From positions 1 to 64,000 of the forward strand of contig CAJXYJ010000003.1 of assembly GCA_913063255.1 (NCBI GenBank): a stretch of 64,000 nucleotides of DNA. Direction: 5' to 3'. A model generated the notes under the pieces. The model ran no database searches, was not told the DNA's origin, and was given only the letters and a program-made list of their open reading frames with translations. The stretch comes from an uncultured Flavobacteriales bacterium. GTDB taxonomy: Bacteria; Bacteroidota; Bacteroidia; Flavobacteriales; Flavobacteriaceae. Positions 1-11,222 of the stretch are shown piece after piece. Position 1 is the first letter of the stretch; the number at the start of each line of letters is the position of its first letter. The translations under genes and the position numbers were made by a program.

Positions 1-73
1 TTTTAAGTTAATTCAATTAAAAAATGGGCCTTTAAAAAGACCAAAAAGGATACAGTTATCCTATAAAATTGAA

Positions 74-385
74 TTAAGCTTGTGGAGGTTGGTATAAGGA
101 ACGTGAAACTTCTTGAGCAACACTATTCTTATAAGAAGGATTACTATTAAATATATCTTCAGAAACCAAAGTATAAGCGTAAAAGTCTACAATATCAATA
201 CTGATTTGACAACATTGGCAAATACAAAATGGGGAACATAAATCTAATGCGTTATGATCGTGTTCTGAATCTGTAGCTAGAGAAATTTCCGTATTATCTA
301 ATGAATCTAAGCTTTTAGAATCTTCACAAGGCGTAAAGTTCAGTGCTAAAATATAAATAGATAATATGAATGCTAAAATTTTCAC
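74..385 (-). CDS. Small secreted Cys/His-containing protein (DUF6660-like)
   Basis: 103 aa, signal peptide-like N-terminus, DHNALDLCSPFCICQCC motif resembling small flavobacterial proteins found near metal-efflux genes. Confidence 0.55.
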   Translation of the reverse strand: MKILAFILSIYILALNFTPCEDSKSLDSLDNTEISLATDSEHDHNALDLCSPFCICQCCQISIDIVDFYAYTLVSEDIFNSNPSYKNSVAQEVSRSLYQPPQA

Positions 386-454
386 TGAGCAAATATACAG
401 CTTATAGACAGCGGTTTTACCTATTTAACAAAAAATAAATTTGACTATTCTAAA

Positions 455-484
455 TAAAAAAAGCGACCCAATTGGGTCGCTTTT
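455..484 (-). terminator. Rho-independent terminator downstream of dnaK
   Basis: Perfect palindrome GCGACCCAATTGGGTCGC flanked by A-run/T-run. Confidence 0.8.
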
Positions 485-513
485 AAACAATATATTTATT
501 AAAATATTATTTC

Positions 514-575
514 ACTTCTTCGAAGTCTATCCTTCGACAAGCTCAGGACAGGCTACTTGACTTCTTCGAAGTCTA
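514..575. repeat. 16-bp duplication of the dnaK 3' end (514-529 and 560-575) flanking interspersed repeat CCTTCGACAAGCTCAGGACAGG (531-552)
   Basis: ACTTCTTCGAAGTCTA occurs exactly twice, 46 bp apart, with the repeat between the copies. Confidence 0.85.
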
Positions 576-2460
576 CGTCTTCAACATCGCTGTTTTCTTC
601 AGTAGGTTCTCCCTGTGCACCAGCATCTCCTTCTGGAGCTCCTGCTTGTTGTGCTTCGGCTTGTGCTTTGTACATCTCTTCTGAGGCTGCTTTCCAAGCT
701 TCATTGATTTTGTCTAAAGCAGGTTGAATGGTTTCAACTTCCTTAGTTTCAAAAGCTTTTTTCAATTCTTCTAAAGCCTCTTCCACTGGTTTTTTGTTGT
801 CTTCAGAGATTTTATCTCCAAATTCTTCCAATTGCTTTTCCGTTTGAAAAATCATTGCATCTGCTTCATTCAACTTATCAGCTTTTTCTTTTGCTATTTT
901 ATCAGATTCTGCATTTGCTTCAGCATCTTGTTTCATTTTTTGGATTTCCTCATCTGTTAATCCTGAAGACGCTTCAATACGAATGTCTTGAGATTTTCCA
1001 GTTGCTTTGTCAGTAGCACTTACTTTAATGATACCATTAGCATCAATATCGAAAGTAACTTCAATTTGTGGAGTTCCTCTTCTTGCTGGTGGAATACCAT
1101 CTAAATGAAAACGACCTATTGTTTTGTTATCTGCCGCCATTGGACGTTCTCCCTGCATCGCATGAATCTCAACACTTGGTTGATTATCTGCCGCTGTAGA
1201 GAATACCTGAGATTTTTTCGTTGGAATGGTTGTATTAGATTCAATTAAGTGAGTCATTACACCTCCCATAGTTTCAATACCTAATGAAAGTGGCGTAACA
1301 TCTAATAACAATACATCTTTTACATCTCCTGTTAATACACCTCCTTGGATCGCAGCTCCTAAAGCTACTACCTCATCTGGATTTACTCCTTTGTTTGGTT
1401 TCTTTCCGAAGAACTTTTCTACCGCTTCTTGCACTGCAGGAATACGTGTAGATCCACCAACTAAAATGATTTCATCGATATCACTTTTTGAAAGACCTGC
1501 ATCTTTTAATGCTTTCTCACAAGGTGCAATTGTTCTCTTTACTAAAGCATCTATTAATTGCTCAAACTTAGAGCGTGTTAAAGATCTTACCAAGTGTTTT
1601 GGGCCACTAGCAGTAGCAGTAACATATGGTAAATTGATTTCGGTTTGCGTAGAAGCAGATAATTCAATCTTTGCTTTTTCAGCAGCTTCTTTTAAACGTT
1701 GTAAAGCCATTGGATCTTTACGCAAATCTATATCTTCTTCTTTTTTAAACTCTTCTGCTAACCAGTTAATGATTTGTTGATCTATATCATCACCACCTAA
1801 ATGCGTATCTCCATCTGTAGATAATACTTCGAAAACACCATCTCCTAATTCAAGAATAGATACATCATGAGTTCCACCACCAAAATCGAATACTACGATT
1901 TTTTGATCGGTTCCCTTTTTGTCCATTCCATAAGCCAAAGCTGCTGCTGTAGGCTCGTTGATAATTCTTCTAACTTTTAATCCAGCAATTTCACCAGCTT
2001 CTTTCGTAGCGTGACGTTGGCTATCATTAAAGTAAGCAGGCACTGTAATTACAGCTTCTGTTACATCATGTCCTAAATAATCTTCAGCCGTTTTCTTCAT
2101 TTTCTGAAGTACCATTGCCGACAATTCTTGAGGAGTGTACTTTCTACCGTCGATATCTACACGAGCGGTATCATTATCTCCTTTTACTACATTAAATGCA
2201 GCGCGATCAGCTTCTTTATTAGATTCAGAATACGAATTCCCCATAAATCTCTTAATAGAAGAAATAGTTTTTGTAGGATTGGTTACTGCTTGTCTTTTAG
2301 CAGAATCTCCTACTTTAATTTCACCGTCTTCTACAAAAGCGATAACTGAAGGTGTTGTTCTTTTTCCTTCACCATTAGGAATTACAGTAGGTTCGCTACC
2401 TTCCATCACAGCCACACAAGAGTTGGTTGTTCCTAAATCGATTCCTATTATTTTACTCAT
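553..2460 (-). CDS. dnaK: Molecular chaperone DnaK (Hsp70)
   Basis: [21 protein letters not shown], full-length Hsp70, EEVK-type C-terminus. Confidence 0.99.
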   Translation of the reverse strand: MSKIIGIDLGTTNSCVAVMEGSEPTVIPNGEGKRTTPSVIAFVEDGEIKVGDSAKRQAVTNPTKTISSIKRFMGNSYSESNKEADRAAFNVVKGDNDTARVDIDGRKYTPQELSAMVLQKMKKTAEDYLGHDVTEAVITVPAYFNDSQRHATKEAGEIAGLKVRRIINEPTAAALAYGMDKKGTDQKIVVFDFGGGTHDVSILELGDGVFEVLSTDGDTHLGGDDIDQQIINWLAEEFKKEEDIDLRKDPMALQRLKEAAEKAKIELSASTQTEINLPYVTATASGPKHLVRSLTRSKFEQLIDALVKRTIAPCEKALKDAGLSKSDIDEIILVGGSTRIPAVQEAVEKFFGKKPNKGVNPDEVVALGAAIQGGVLTGDVKDVLLLDVTPLSLGIETMGGVMTHLIESNTTIPTKKSQVFSTAADNQPSVEIHAMQGERPMAADNKTIGRFHLDGIPPARRGTPQIEVTFDIDANGIIKVSATDKATGKSQDIRIEASSGLTDEEIQKMKQDAEANAESDKIAKEKADKLNEADAMIFQTEKQLEEFGDKISEDNKKPVEEALEELKKAFETKEVETIQPALDKINEAWKAASEEMYKAQAEAQQAGAPEGDAGAQGEPTEENSDVEDVDFEEVK

Positions 2461-2702
2461 AACTATATATATTATATTTAATTTTCATTTTTTATCTCAT
2501 TCTTCGAGACGGTTTGTATATGGCAATCTTTATGCCAGCAGAAAAGATATGACAGGCTGGCATAACCGAATTTGATTGCATAATTAAAATTTATCCCATA
2601 AAACTCTAAAACCCCTATTTATAACCATTCTTGAACATAACTATTTAAAAATATTGTAAATTTACAACTGTCAGTTTTATAACTTTAACAACCTTTCTAA
2701 CC

Positions 2703-3986
2703 ATGAAATTATTAACTACTTCGATCTTTATTTTTTTTATAACTACCCAACTATTTTCTCAAGATGGATGGGATTATCAAATTATCAATAACGGAAACTA
2801 CAATCAATTTGGCGCCATTTGCGCTATGGATGATAACCAAGTTTATGTAATTCTGGATGATGGGATATTTCTAAAAAGTACAGATGGTGGTGTAATTTGG
2901 ATGGAGTATAATACTGGGGTTTCTGGATATTTTTTCGATATGGTTTTTTACAGTAATGATATCGGTTTTGCGGTTGGGACAAACGGGAGTGTCATTAAAA
3001 CAATCAATGGTGGTGAAGACTGGATGCTTTTATCTTCAGGAACATCAAACGATTTGTTTTCAATTTCTATGCCTTCTCTAAATACTATTTGGGTGGTTGG
3101 TGACAATGGAACAGTATTAAATTCAGTCGATCAAGGAGGTACTTGGGTCTTAGATAACACAATGTCTGACGAAAAACTTAATAGCATCAGTTTTAGAGAT
3201 ACAGATACCGGTTTTATTGCAGGAAATAATGGCGCTTTATTCCATACGCAAAATGGAGGAGTGCTATGGGAAGTAAGTAACATTACCACCAATGACGATT
3301 TATTTTCTATATCAACAACCAATAATTCTTCATTCCTGTTAGCTGGATATGTCGATGATTATTATTACTATGCAGGTTATACCGGATTTAAAACCAATAA
3401 TAGTATAGATTGGGAAGAGTTTTATATTAACTCTCCAGATGTGGGGCCTTCAAAATTATATTTTCATAATGATGATCTAGGCTTCTCTGCTGCTGCTGCA
3501 TGCATGCTTTGTGATTGCTGCATTTTAGATATTGACAAATCCTCAAACTCTGGAGAAAACTGGGAGGACAGTTGTTATTTTGAAACCACAGCTGCAAATC
3601 TATTAACTCCTAATTATCTAGATATAGATTTTGCTACAGATGAAATTGGTTATGTATTGTCTGGTTCTTTGCTATTAAAAACTATGGATGGAGGCACAAA
3701 CACTGTGATTATATTAAATATAGATGACTTTATCTACAATAATAATCCATTTTCTATCTATCCAAACCCAGCTAGTTCGAACAACATTAATATAGATTTT
3801 AATATTACCGACACAAGTGAATTATCTATTAATTTATTTGATATAAATGGCAAGAATTTACTATCAGAAAGCGATATAACTTCTAAAACAAGTATTGATA
3901 TCTCAAGTATTAGTCAAGGAATTTACTTTGTATCTCTTCTTAAAGAAGGACATGTTATTGCTACTCAAAAATTGATTGTAGACTAA
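2703..3986 (+). CDS. T9SS-secreted protein with Ycf48/BNR-like repeats
   Basis: Repeated GxxGSVIKTINGGEDW-type motifs; C-terminal FSIYPNPASSN...GIYFVSLLKEGHVIATQKLIVD sorting domain. Confidence 0.8.
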   Translation: MKLLTTSIFIFFITTQLFSQDGWDYQIINNGNYNQFGAICAMDDNQVYVILDDGIFLKSTDGGVIWMEYNTGVSGYFFDMVFYSNDIGFAVGTNGSVIKTINGGEDWMLLSSGTSNDLFSISMPSLNTIWVVGDNGTVLNSVDQGGTWVLDNTMSDEKLNSISFRDTDTGFIAGNNGALFHTQNGGVLWEVSNITTNDDLFSISTTNNSSFLLAGYVDDYYYYAGYTGFKTNNSIDWEEFYINSPDVGPSKLYFHNDDLGFSAAAACMLCDCCILDIDKSSNSGENWEDSCYFETTAANLLTPNYLDIDFATDEIGYVLSGSLLLKTMDGGTNTVIILNIDDFIYNNNPFSIYPNPASSNNINIDFNITDTSELSINLFDINGKNLLSESDITSKTSIDISSISQGIYFVSLLKEGHVIATQKLIVD

Positions 3987-4177
3987 TAATCTTTATTTGC
4001 TATTCACTTTCAGCAACTCCCCTTTATTCCATCTAGGCAGCGGGGTAAACTCTATTTGACATATTAGGATACTGAAAATAATCACAATTGAATTTAGTTA
4101 TTATTACATATTTCATTGAGAATTATGTTTATAAAAATCAATTTTTAAATCATTAGTTGATAAAAGTTTGAAAAATA

Positions 4178-4207
4178 AAACCGCCAAATTGAAATACTTG
4201 ACGGTTT
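4178..4207 (-). terminator. Probable terminator of the 4242-5690 gene
   Basis: AAACCGCCAA...TTGACGGTTT hairpin with one mismatch. Confidence 0.5.
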
Positions 4208-4241
4208 GTAATAGATTAGATAAAATTGTTTTAAATGTATT

Positions 4242-5690
4242 TTAGTTCTTCACTACTTTTTGAGCTCCGAAATCACCATTTTCATCCACTACTTTTATAA
4301 AATAGACACCTTGCCTAACACTTGAAATGTCAATTTTATTTTCTTTGATATTTGATAAAACCAACTGTCCTAATTGATTGTAGATTTCTATTTGTATAAT
4401 GGTAGTTTCTGAATCGATATTTAAAATACCGGTAGTGGGTGAGGGATACACTGAAAAATCTAATAGAGAATTTTCATCAAACCCCATCGGATTACTTAAA
4501 TCATAGACCCGCACGTGACCAGCGTTACCGTTATCTGGAGCTCCAATAGCCACGGTATTGCCGTCGGAACTTAAACTTGTGGCGAATCCCGAACCATCAC
4601 CTGCTGCTTCCCCGTCTATATCTGTTCCTATTTGCGTCCAGGCACCTCCTATATTTTGATAGACACGTACGTGACCAGAGATAGGCCCATTACCCTCGTT
4701 AAACCAAGCCCCTATAGCCACGATACTACCATCATCGCTCAAGCTTACAGAGATACCTGATCGATCGCCGGCCTCTTCTCCGTCTATATCCTCACCAATC
4801 TGCGTCCAATTACCCCCTGTGTTTTGATAGATACGTACGTGACCAGAACGATCCCCATTTCCATCGTTGTACTCAGCCCCAATAGCCACGATACTTCCAT
4901 CGGCGCTTAAGCTTACAGAGGTACCCGAAAAATCATCTTCTGCTTCTCCATCTATATCTGTCCCTATTTGCATCCAGGTACCCCCTGTGTTTTGATAGAC
5001 CCGTACGTGACCCGACTGAGGCCCATTATCATCGTTCCAGATAGCTCCAATAGCTACAATATTGCCATCGGAGCTTAAACTTACGGAGTGACCCGGTCCA
5101 TCATAATTCCCTTCTCCGTTTATATCTGCCCCTATTTGGGTCCAGCTACCCCCTATATTTTGATAAACCCGTACTTGACCATTGTTACCGGGAGCCCCAA
5201 TAGCCACGATACTACCATCGGCGCTTAAGCTTACGGAGGCACCAAATAAATCCCATTCTTCTTCTCCGTCTATATCTTCCCCTATTTGGGTCCAGGTACC
5301 CTCTATGTTTTGATAGATACGTACCTGACCAGCCCAATTACCATTTGTAATTACGGAATGTATTTGCCCAATAGCCAGGATACTTCCATCGGCGCTTAAG
5401 CTTACGGACCAACCCGCTAAACCCTCCGGTGTTTCTCCGTCTATATCTGTTCCTATTTGGGTCCAGACACCCCCTGTATTATTATAAACTCGTACATGAC
5501 CAGCGTAAGGTCCACTTCCATCATTCTGGGGACCCCCAATAGCCACGGTACTGCCATTGGAGCTTAAGCTTACGGAGTAACCGAACCAATCGCCACCCCC
5601 TTCTCCGTTTATATCTGCTCCTATTTGAGTGAATTGCGCAAAGACAAATAATGGTACTAAAAAATGTAGCAATAAAAGTTTAGTTTTCAT
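4242..5690 (-). CDS. T9SS-secreted FG-GAP-like repeat protein
   Basis: Tandem VSLSxDGSIVAIGAxxNDGxGxxSGHVRVYQNxGGxWTQIGxDIDGE repeats; C-terminal sorting domain. Confidence 0.88.
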   Translation of the reverse strand: MKTKLLLLHFLVPLFVFAQFTQIGADINGEGGGDWFGYSVSLSSNGSTVAIGGPQNDGSGPYAGHVRVYNNTGGVWTQIGTDIDGETPEGLAGWSVSLSADGSILAIGQIHSVITNGNWAGQVRIYQNIEGTWTQIGEDIDGEEEWDLFGASVSLSADGSIVAIGAPGNNGQVRVYQNIGGSWTQIGADINGEGNYDGPGHSVSLSSDGNIVAIGAIWNDDNGPQSGHVRVYQNTGGTWMQIGTDIDGEAEDDFSGTSVSLSADGSIVAIGAEYNDGNGDRSGHVRIYQNTGGNWTQIGEDIDGEEAGDRSGISVSLSDDGSIVAIGAWFNEGNGPISGHVRVYQNIGGAWTQIGTDIDGEAAGDGSGFATSLSSDGNTVAIGAPDNGNAGHVRVYDLSNPMGFDENSLLDFSVYPSPTTGILNIDSETTIIQIEIYNQLGQLVLSNIKENKIDISSVRQGVYFIKVVDENGDFGAQKVVKN

Positions 5691-5802
5691 AATCTTAGTT
5701 TTAAATTGTTGTACCTATAAATAGGTTTATAATTTGAACTTAAAGAATTGATTCATAAAGAATTATTTCCTATCCTTATTGAAAATCACTTCCAACCTAT
5801 AT

Positions 5803-6831
5803 TTAATCTTTTACAAGCCGCACTGAAGCCCCATATCTATGACAAATGTCACCAGAACAAGTACCCGATGCATAACCCCAAGACCCAGAATCATAATCCA
5901 GAAGAAACAATTGATAGCCGGTCCAAGAAGTCCAAAAGTTGTTCTTCTCTCCTAAGCTTTGAAAACCTCCAGTAAAGGACCGCCTTCCTGCTCCCACTGC
6001 TGTAAAACCACTACTGTTATCAGCGCCAGTATTGGGCGACGACCAATGAGTAAAACCAGCCTCCTTCATTCGCCCACCTGCAAATTCCCCGCCCAGATAA
6101 TCAGTTAAAGTAAAAAATTCTGCCAAGGAAGGTACATGCCAACCTTCGGGAGCAATTAGAGGGTTGCTTGCGGCATAGGAGTTATACAATCTACCATAAA
6201 TAAGAGAGTTCGCAGAGTCATTATCATAATCACAATAAGCGGCTTCAGCCGTGGTTTCCCAATCTGAATTATCAGTAACGTTAGGTATGGGTGTTACGCC
6301 ATCTCTGTATTTGGTGGTTCTAAGATTTTCCATCATCCACACCTGTGATCCAATTTCAATCGTGTTATAAGTAAAACCATTATAATCGACTGTATCGTAA
6401 ATGGCCGTTGGTGTTGTAAATGATAGCACGTCGCCATAATAAGTTATAGTATTGTTAGGCTTAATTCTAGTGGCATACGCTCTTATATAATAAGTTGTAC
6501 CTTCGGTTAACGCTGAAAGAATGGATGAAAATGTGCCAGAGCCAGAGCCGGAAACAACTGTTACGACATCTATCGATAGATTGGGATCGGTGCTAAAGTG
6601 AACACCCCTTTCTGTCACTTTATTCCCGCCACCTTGTTTTGAAACGTTGCCGCCTGATATTGCCCCGAATGGCAATATAAAAGTGGCCTCAGAGGTAGTA
6701 ACTATTATACCCCCCTTATTTTCTAGGTCAATAGAGTCAATCTCGGTAATTCCTTGAGTTGAAGGGATGTCTGTTTTACTGCATGCAAATAACAATGCTG
6801 TTATTGCAATGAAACTGATAATTTTTTTCAT
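5803..6831 (-). CDS. FISUMP-domain lipoprotein (Fibrobacter major paralogous domain)
   Basis: LLFACSK lipobox; GSQVWMMENLRTTKYRDG and GWHVPSLAEFFTL...SVRLVKD motifs. Confidence 0.85.
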   Translation of the reverse strand: MKKIISFIAITALLFACSKTDIPSTQGITEIDSIDLENKGGIIVTTSEATFILPFGAISGGNVSKQGGGNKVTERGVHFSTDPNLSIDVVTVVSGSGSGTFSSILSALTEGTTYYIRAYATRIKPNNTITYYGDVLSFTTPTAIYDTVDYNGFTYNTIEIGSQVWMMENLRTTKYRDGVTPIPNVTDNSDWETTAEAAYCDYDNDSANSLIYGRLYNSYAASNPLIAPEGWHVPSLAEFFTLTDYLGGEFAGGRMKEAGFTHWSSPNTGADNSSGFTAVGAGRRSFTGGFQSLGEKNNFWTSWTGYQLFLLDYDSGSWGYASGTCSGDICHRYGASVRLVKD

Positions 6832-6969
6832 AATACTTACGTTTTAAATGGTTAATATTTTCCCTGTCTGATTTCAATAAAATAAAATATATTGAATCAT
6901 TATGATATAAAATTAGTTTTATTTTAAGCAGATGTCAATAACCCATTTGGGGTATTTTATGAGGTGGTA

Positions 6970-7623
6970 TTATCTTTTGAAAGCTTTATTCAAAGCTTCT
7001 GTTCTGGTTTGTACGTGCAGTTTATTGTAGATGTTGTGGATGTGTTTCTTTACTGTTTCCTTGCTGATATAAAGCTCTGTTGCGATTTCTTTATATAAGT
7101 ATCCTTTGGCGAGAAAATCAAGTATTTCTGTTTCACGATTGGTAAGCATCTCAACCGCCTTAGAGGGTTTACCTTTCTTTTGCATGAAACCCACTACCCT
7201 CCGGGCTATTTCGCTGCTCATGGGCGATCCACCTTCGTGTAGATCACGGATAGCCTCAAGAATCTGGGCAGGGGAAGTGCGTTTTAAAATATATCCCGAT
7301 GCACCAGATTGCAAGGCATTGAAGATATGGTCATCGTCATCATATACCGTACACATCATAATCTGGGTGTTGGGCATAGCAGGCTTCAGTGCTTTCATAC
7401 AGTCAATCCCATCCATTCCCGGAAGGTTGATGTCCATAAGAACCACATTGATATCCTTTTTCGTCATACTTTCCAGTGCTTCTTCTGCATCGGCATAAAC
7501 GTGTATGCATTCAAACCCATCTGAGCCGTTGATCAGCACCCGAAGTGCGTCGCGAATATCATCGATGTCCTCTACAATAGAAACTATTATCTTGTCTTCG
7601 TTCATAATGATGTAAATATACAT
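6970..7623 (-). CDS. LuxR/NarL-family response regulator
   Basis: Receiver domain (VEDIDD, MDINLPGMDG) plus C-terminal LuxR HTH (LTNRETEILDFLAKGYLYKEIA). Confidence 0.95.
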   Translation of the reverse strand: MYIYIIMNEDKIIVSIVEDIDDIRDALRVLINGSDGFECIHVYADAEEALESMTKKDINVVLMDINLPGMDGIDCMKALKPAMPNTQIMMCTVYDDDDHIFNALQSGASGYILKRTSPAQILEAIRDLHEGGSPMSSEIARRVVGFMQKKGKPSKAVEMLTNRETEILDFLAKGYLYKEIATELYISKETVKKHIHNIYNKLHVQTRTEALNKAFKR

Positions 7624-7661
7624 CAGCTTTGTTTACAGTTCAATAACCCTTTCGGGTTATA

Positions 7662-9680
7662 TCACACCGGCAACGATAGGGTAATCTTTGTTCCCACATG
7701 ACTTTCAATACTGAAATTTCCCTTAATGCTTTTCATGCGATTCTGCATATTTTTCAGTCCGTTCCCAAACCTATTCAGTTTTCCTGTTGGCATGCCTTTG
7801 CCGTCGTCTTTGATGACGATACACAAGACATCTTGATCCACAGTAAATCTAAGTTCAGCCTCTGTAGCACATGCATGCTTAATAATATTGTGCAATGCTT
7901 CTTTCACAGCGAAAAAAATGTTCCTGCGATGCTCTCCACTGATGTGAATATGATCCATCTTTGCAGGGGTAGTGATTTTTAGATTTACAGTCCCGTTTTC
8001 AAAATATTCAGCAGCGTACCTGCGGATGTAAGCCGCCAGGTTTTCAACATAATCGTTATTTGAGTTTAATGCCCAGATAATTTCGCTGATATTAGAGGAG
8101 AGCTCCTGGGAGATCGCAGAAATCTTTTCAGCCTCTTCCCTGGTTTCCGGTGTTTTGGCTACTTTCTTCACCAATTCGCTCAGCAGCATAATTCTGGACA
8201 GGCCAGAGCCGACGTCGTCGTGTAGGTCGGCGCTGATGCGTTTGCGCTCCTTTATGATAGCCTGTTGCTTCTCTAATTTTTTGCGGAGCCAGAAACTTCG
8301 GAAAATGAGCAATCCCACCAGCAGAAGGAGTACAGTGCCAGCTATCATTCCGTATTGGACGAGCCTTTGTTTTTCCAACTGTTGCTCCGTCAATTCTTGC
8401 TCTTTATTGAGGAGCTCTATCTCCCGATCTTTCTTTTCGGTTTCGTACTGGATTTTCATCCGGGATATCTGATTATTGCTTTCTTCATTGAGCAAACTAT
8501 CTTTGTAAATGGTGTACATTTTATAATGTTTCATTGACTGTGCGAAATTGCCTTCAACACTGTCTAATTCAGAATAACTAAGGTAGCCGTTCTTCACCAG
8601 ATCTTTATTTCCTATATTTTTCGATAAGGCAAGCCCACCATCCAAATATTTTCTAGCATCCTGAAAATTACGGAGATAAATATATGTTGAACCAAGGTTA
8701 ATATAGGTTGCTGCAATACCATTTTTATTTCCAAGTTCTTCGTAAATCTCTAAAGAGGAAAAATAATTTTCCAATGCTTCCGAATAATTTTCCTGATTTT
8801 TATAAATACTCCCGATACTGTTGTAAGAATAAGCAATACCTTTCTTATACCCGATTTCTTTTCTGATTTGTAAAGCAGCCAACTGATTCTTCAATGCTTC
8901 CAAATAATTGCCCTGAGTTTTATTAATAATCCCGATACTGTGGTAAGAATCAGCAATACCTTTCTTGTCCCCGATTTCTTCTCTGATCTTTAAAGAAGCT
9001 AAAGTATTCTCCAATGCTTCCGGATAATTGCCTTGATAGAAATAGATGCCGGCTATATTGTTGTAAGAAAAAGCAATAGCATTCTTGTTCTTGATTTCTT
9101 CAAATATCCTTAAAGCGGTCAAATGATTTTTCAATGCTTTCGAATAATTGCCCTGATGTCGATAGGCAATTCCGATATTGTTGTAAGAATTAGCAATACC
9201 ATTCTTATCTCCGATTTCTTCTTTGATACTTAAAGCAGTGAAATAGTTTTTCAATGCTTCCGAATAATTGCCCTGTTCAGCATAGATTTGCCCGATACCG
9301 TTGTAAGAATCAGCAATACCTTTATTGTCTCCAATTTCTTTGCTGATTTTTATTAAAGCAAAATAATTTTCCGATGCTTTCGTATAATTGCCTTGGTTTT
9401 GATAGATAATCCCTAGAGTTTTGTATGCCTTTGCTTTCCCTTTTTTATATTTTAGCTTGCCAGCCAATAAAAGTGCAGATTTAGAATTTTTCATGGCAAG
9501 CTCATACTTGCCTATTTTAAAGTATTGGTTACTTAATGAGTTAAGGCTTTTCACTTTTAGGGTATCTTCTTTGGCTTCCTTTATATCAAGCTCGAGTGAG
9601 TCGGTCACTGTATTGATTTGTCCAAAAGCTCCGAACATCAACATAAGCGCAATGATTGAAAAAATGATTTTTACTTTCAT
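7662..9680 (-). CDS. TPR-containing sensor histidine kinase (HisKA_3/NarX type)
   Basis: Repeated TPR units, TM segment, RKRISADLHDDVGSGLSRI H-box, ATPase motif DDGKGMPTG. Confidence 0.95.
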   Translation of the reverse strand: MKVKIIFSIIALMLMFGAFGQINTVTDSLELDIKEAKEDTLKVKSLNSLSNQYFKIGKYELAMKNSKSALLLAGKLKYKKGKAKAYKTLGIIYQNQGNYTKASENYFALIKISKEIGDNKGIADSYNGIGQIYAEQGNYSEALKNYFTALSIKEEIGDKNGIANSYNNIGIAYRHQGNYSKALKNHLTALRIFEEIKNKNAIAFSYNNIAGIYFYQGNYPEALENTLASLKIREEIGDKKGIADSYHSIGIINKTQGNYLEALKNQLAALQIRKEIGYKKGIAYSYNSIGSIYKNQENYSEALENYFSSLEIYEELGNKNGIAATYINLGSTYIYLRNFQDARKYLDGGLALSKNIGNKDLVKNGYLSYSELDSVEGNFAQSMKHYKMYTIYKDSLLNEESNNQISRMKIQYETEKKDREIELLNKEQELTEQQLEKQRLVQYGMIAGTVLLLLVGLLIFRSFWLRKKLEKQQAIIKERKRISADLHDDVGSGLSRIMLLSELVKKVAKTPETREEAEKISAISQELSSNISEIIWALNSNNDYVENLAAYIRRYAAEYFENGTVNLKITTPAKMDHIHISGEHRRNIFFAVKEALHNIIKHACATEAELRFTVDQDVLCIVIKDDGKGMPTGKLNRFGNGLKNMQNRMKSIKGNFSIESHVGTKITLSLPV

Positions 9681-9950
9681 AAGACCTTTATAGGTTCGTT
9701 TTTTAAAGTTTTATTATTCACTCTACATAAGTCATTAAATATAAGGTATTTAGATTAATTAAAAGATTGTTTAATCCTTTAATTAAAAACTGACAGTATA
9801 ACTCTGCTCCTTTTTTATGCGTTCGAATTTCATTCGCATCACTATAATAAGAAATGATGTTGACATTACTTTCAACTAAAAGGTGAACTAATTTAGAAGT
9901 GTTAGGATTGATAGTTTAGTCAGTTACTTTTATTATTACAATTTCAGCAT

Positions 9951-11222
9951 CTAACTCCTAACTCTCAACAACTCCCCCCATTGTGTAGTATAACGAGGAC
10001 TTCGATCTTCCTTAATCAATTCCCACTCTTTTACTCGAGTCCCCACCAAACCCGAAAACACCGTGGATTTTCCATATTTTCTATTAATCGCATCAAAGGT
10101 GCTTAACAACTCCCCTTTATTCCATCTAGGCGGTGGCAGAAACAAATTGCCTTGCACATATTCCCTCGGGATAATACCGCTTAAACACACCCCTACTTTT
10201 TTATAACGATACCCAGGTTTATAAATAGCGTCCAGCGCTTTCTTTGCTTCCGAAATAAGGGCAAAGGTATCGCAAGTAGGAATAGGAAGTGTTACGGTAA
10301 TGCTATTAGAATATTGTTTGTCGCGATCACTAAAATAATTGGTGTGTAAAAACACTTGCAGATAGGTCGCACAAGATTTCTGATTGCGCAATACTTCACT
10401 TACCTCACTAATATAATACGAACAAGCCTCTTGAATCATTCCTAAGTCCTCTAGTTTTTTTCCAAAGGACTTGGCAGTACCAATCCCCTGCTTTGGTTTG
10501 GGCATAGTCTTAAATTCTATACTTGGAATACCTTTTAGTTCCTTCCAAATTCGAACTCCCACAACGGTCATGTTTTTTCGCACCCATTCTTCGGGAAGCA
10601 TCGTAAACTCGTACGCCGTAAATACACCTATATTTTTTAATCGCTTGGCATGTTTACCTCCAATTCCCCAGACCGTTTTCACATCTGCCCATTGCAAAGC
10701 TTCAATTCTTTTTTTTTCAGTATCGATTACAAAAACGCCTTTGTTTTCTGAAACTCGCTTCTTAGAAATTTTATTTGCCAGTTTTGCCAATACCTTAGTA
10801 GGTGCAATTCCTACACCAACGGGTAAGCCTGTATATTGAAAAATCCTATCTTTCATTTGGTGTCCGTAACTGTTTAACGAAAGATGCTTTATTCCCGAAA
10901 CATCTACAAACGCTTCGTCAATACTGTAAATTTCTACCTGTGGTGAGAAAGCACTTAAGATGTTCATTACGCGTTGCGACATTTCTCCATAGAGGGTGTA
11001 ATTAGAAGAAAAAAAAGTGACATTATTCTGTATTAACTGTTTTTTAATTTTAAAAACAGGCTCGAACATGGGGATTTCAGAAATGGCTTTCGCTTCCTTA
11101 TTGGCAGCAATCACACAGCCATCATTATTACTGAGTACCACCACAGGTTTCCCCCATAAATCTGGACGAAATACCTGCTCGCAGGTGGCATAAAAGCTAT
11201 TGCAATCTACTAAGGCTATCAT
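9951..11222 (-). CDS. umuC: Y-family DNA polymerase V subunit UmuC
   Basis: MIALVDCNSFYATCEQVFRPDL; YSIDEAFVDVSG. Confidence 0.96.
   Translation of the reverse strand: MIALVDCNSFYATCEQVFRPDLWGKPVVVLSNNDGCVIAANKEAKAISEIPMFEPVFKIKKQLIQNNVTFFSSNYTLYGEMSQRVMNILSAFSPQVEIYSIDEAFVDVSGIKHLSLNSYGHQMKDRIFQYTGLPVGVGIAPTKVLAKLANKISKKRVSENKGVFVIDTEKKRIEALQWADVKTVWGIGGKHAKRLKNIGVFTAYEFTMLPEEWVRKNMTVVGVRIWKELKGIPSIEFKTMPKPKQGIGTAKSFGKKLEDLGMIQEACSYYISEVSEVLRNQKSCATYLQVFLHTNYFSDRDKQYSNSITVTLPIPTCDTFALISEAKKALDAIYKPGYRYKKVGVCLSGIIPREYVQGNLFLPPPRWNKGELLSTFDAINRKYGKSTVFSGLVGTRVKEWELIKEDRSPRYTTQWGELLRVRS

Noticed and set aside
1391-1780. Plus-strand ORF antisense to dnaK (also 2128-2349, 2135-2575)
   Set aside because: Fully or largely antisense to a certain gene, no family resemblance
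3481-3540. Ala/Cys-rich stretch (SAAAACMLCDCCILD) in the Ycf48-like protein
   Set aside because: Odd composition but no partner cysteines or recognisable metal motif; not enough to claim function
4500-5640. Regular repeats that could suggest a CRISPR-like or satellite array
   Set aside because: They are in-frame FG-GAP-like protein repeats of about 200 bp, not an array with spacers
5748-5975. Plus-strand ORF overlapping the FISUMP gene
   Set aside because: Low-complexity, antisense to a well-supported CDS
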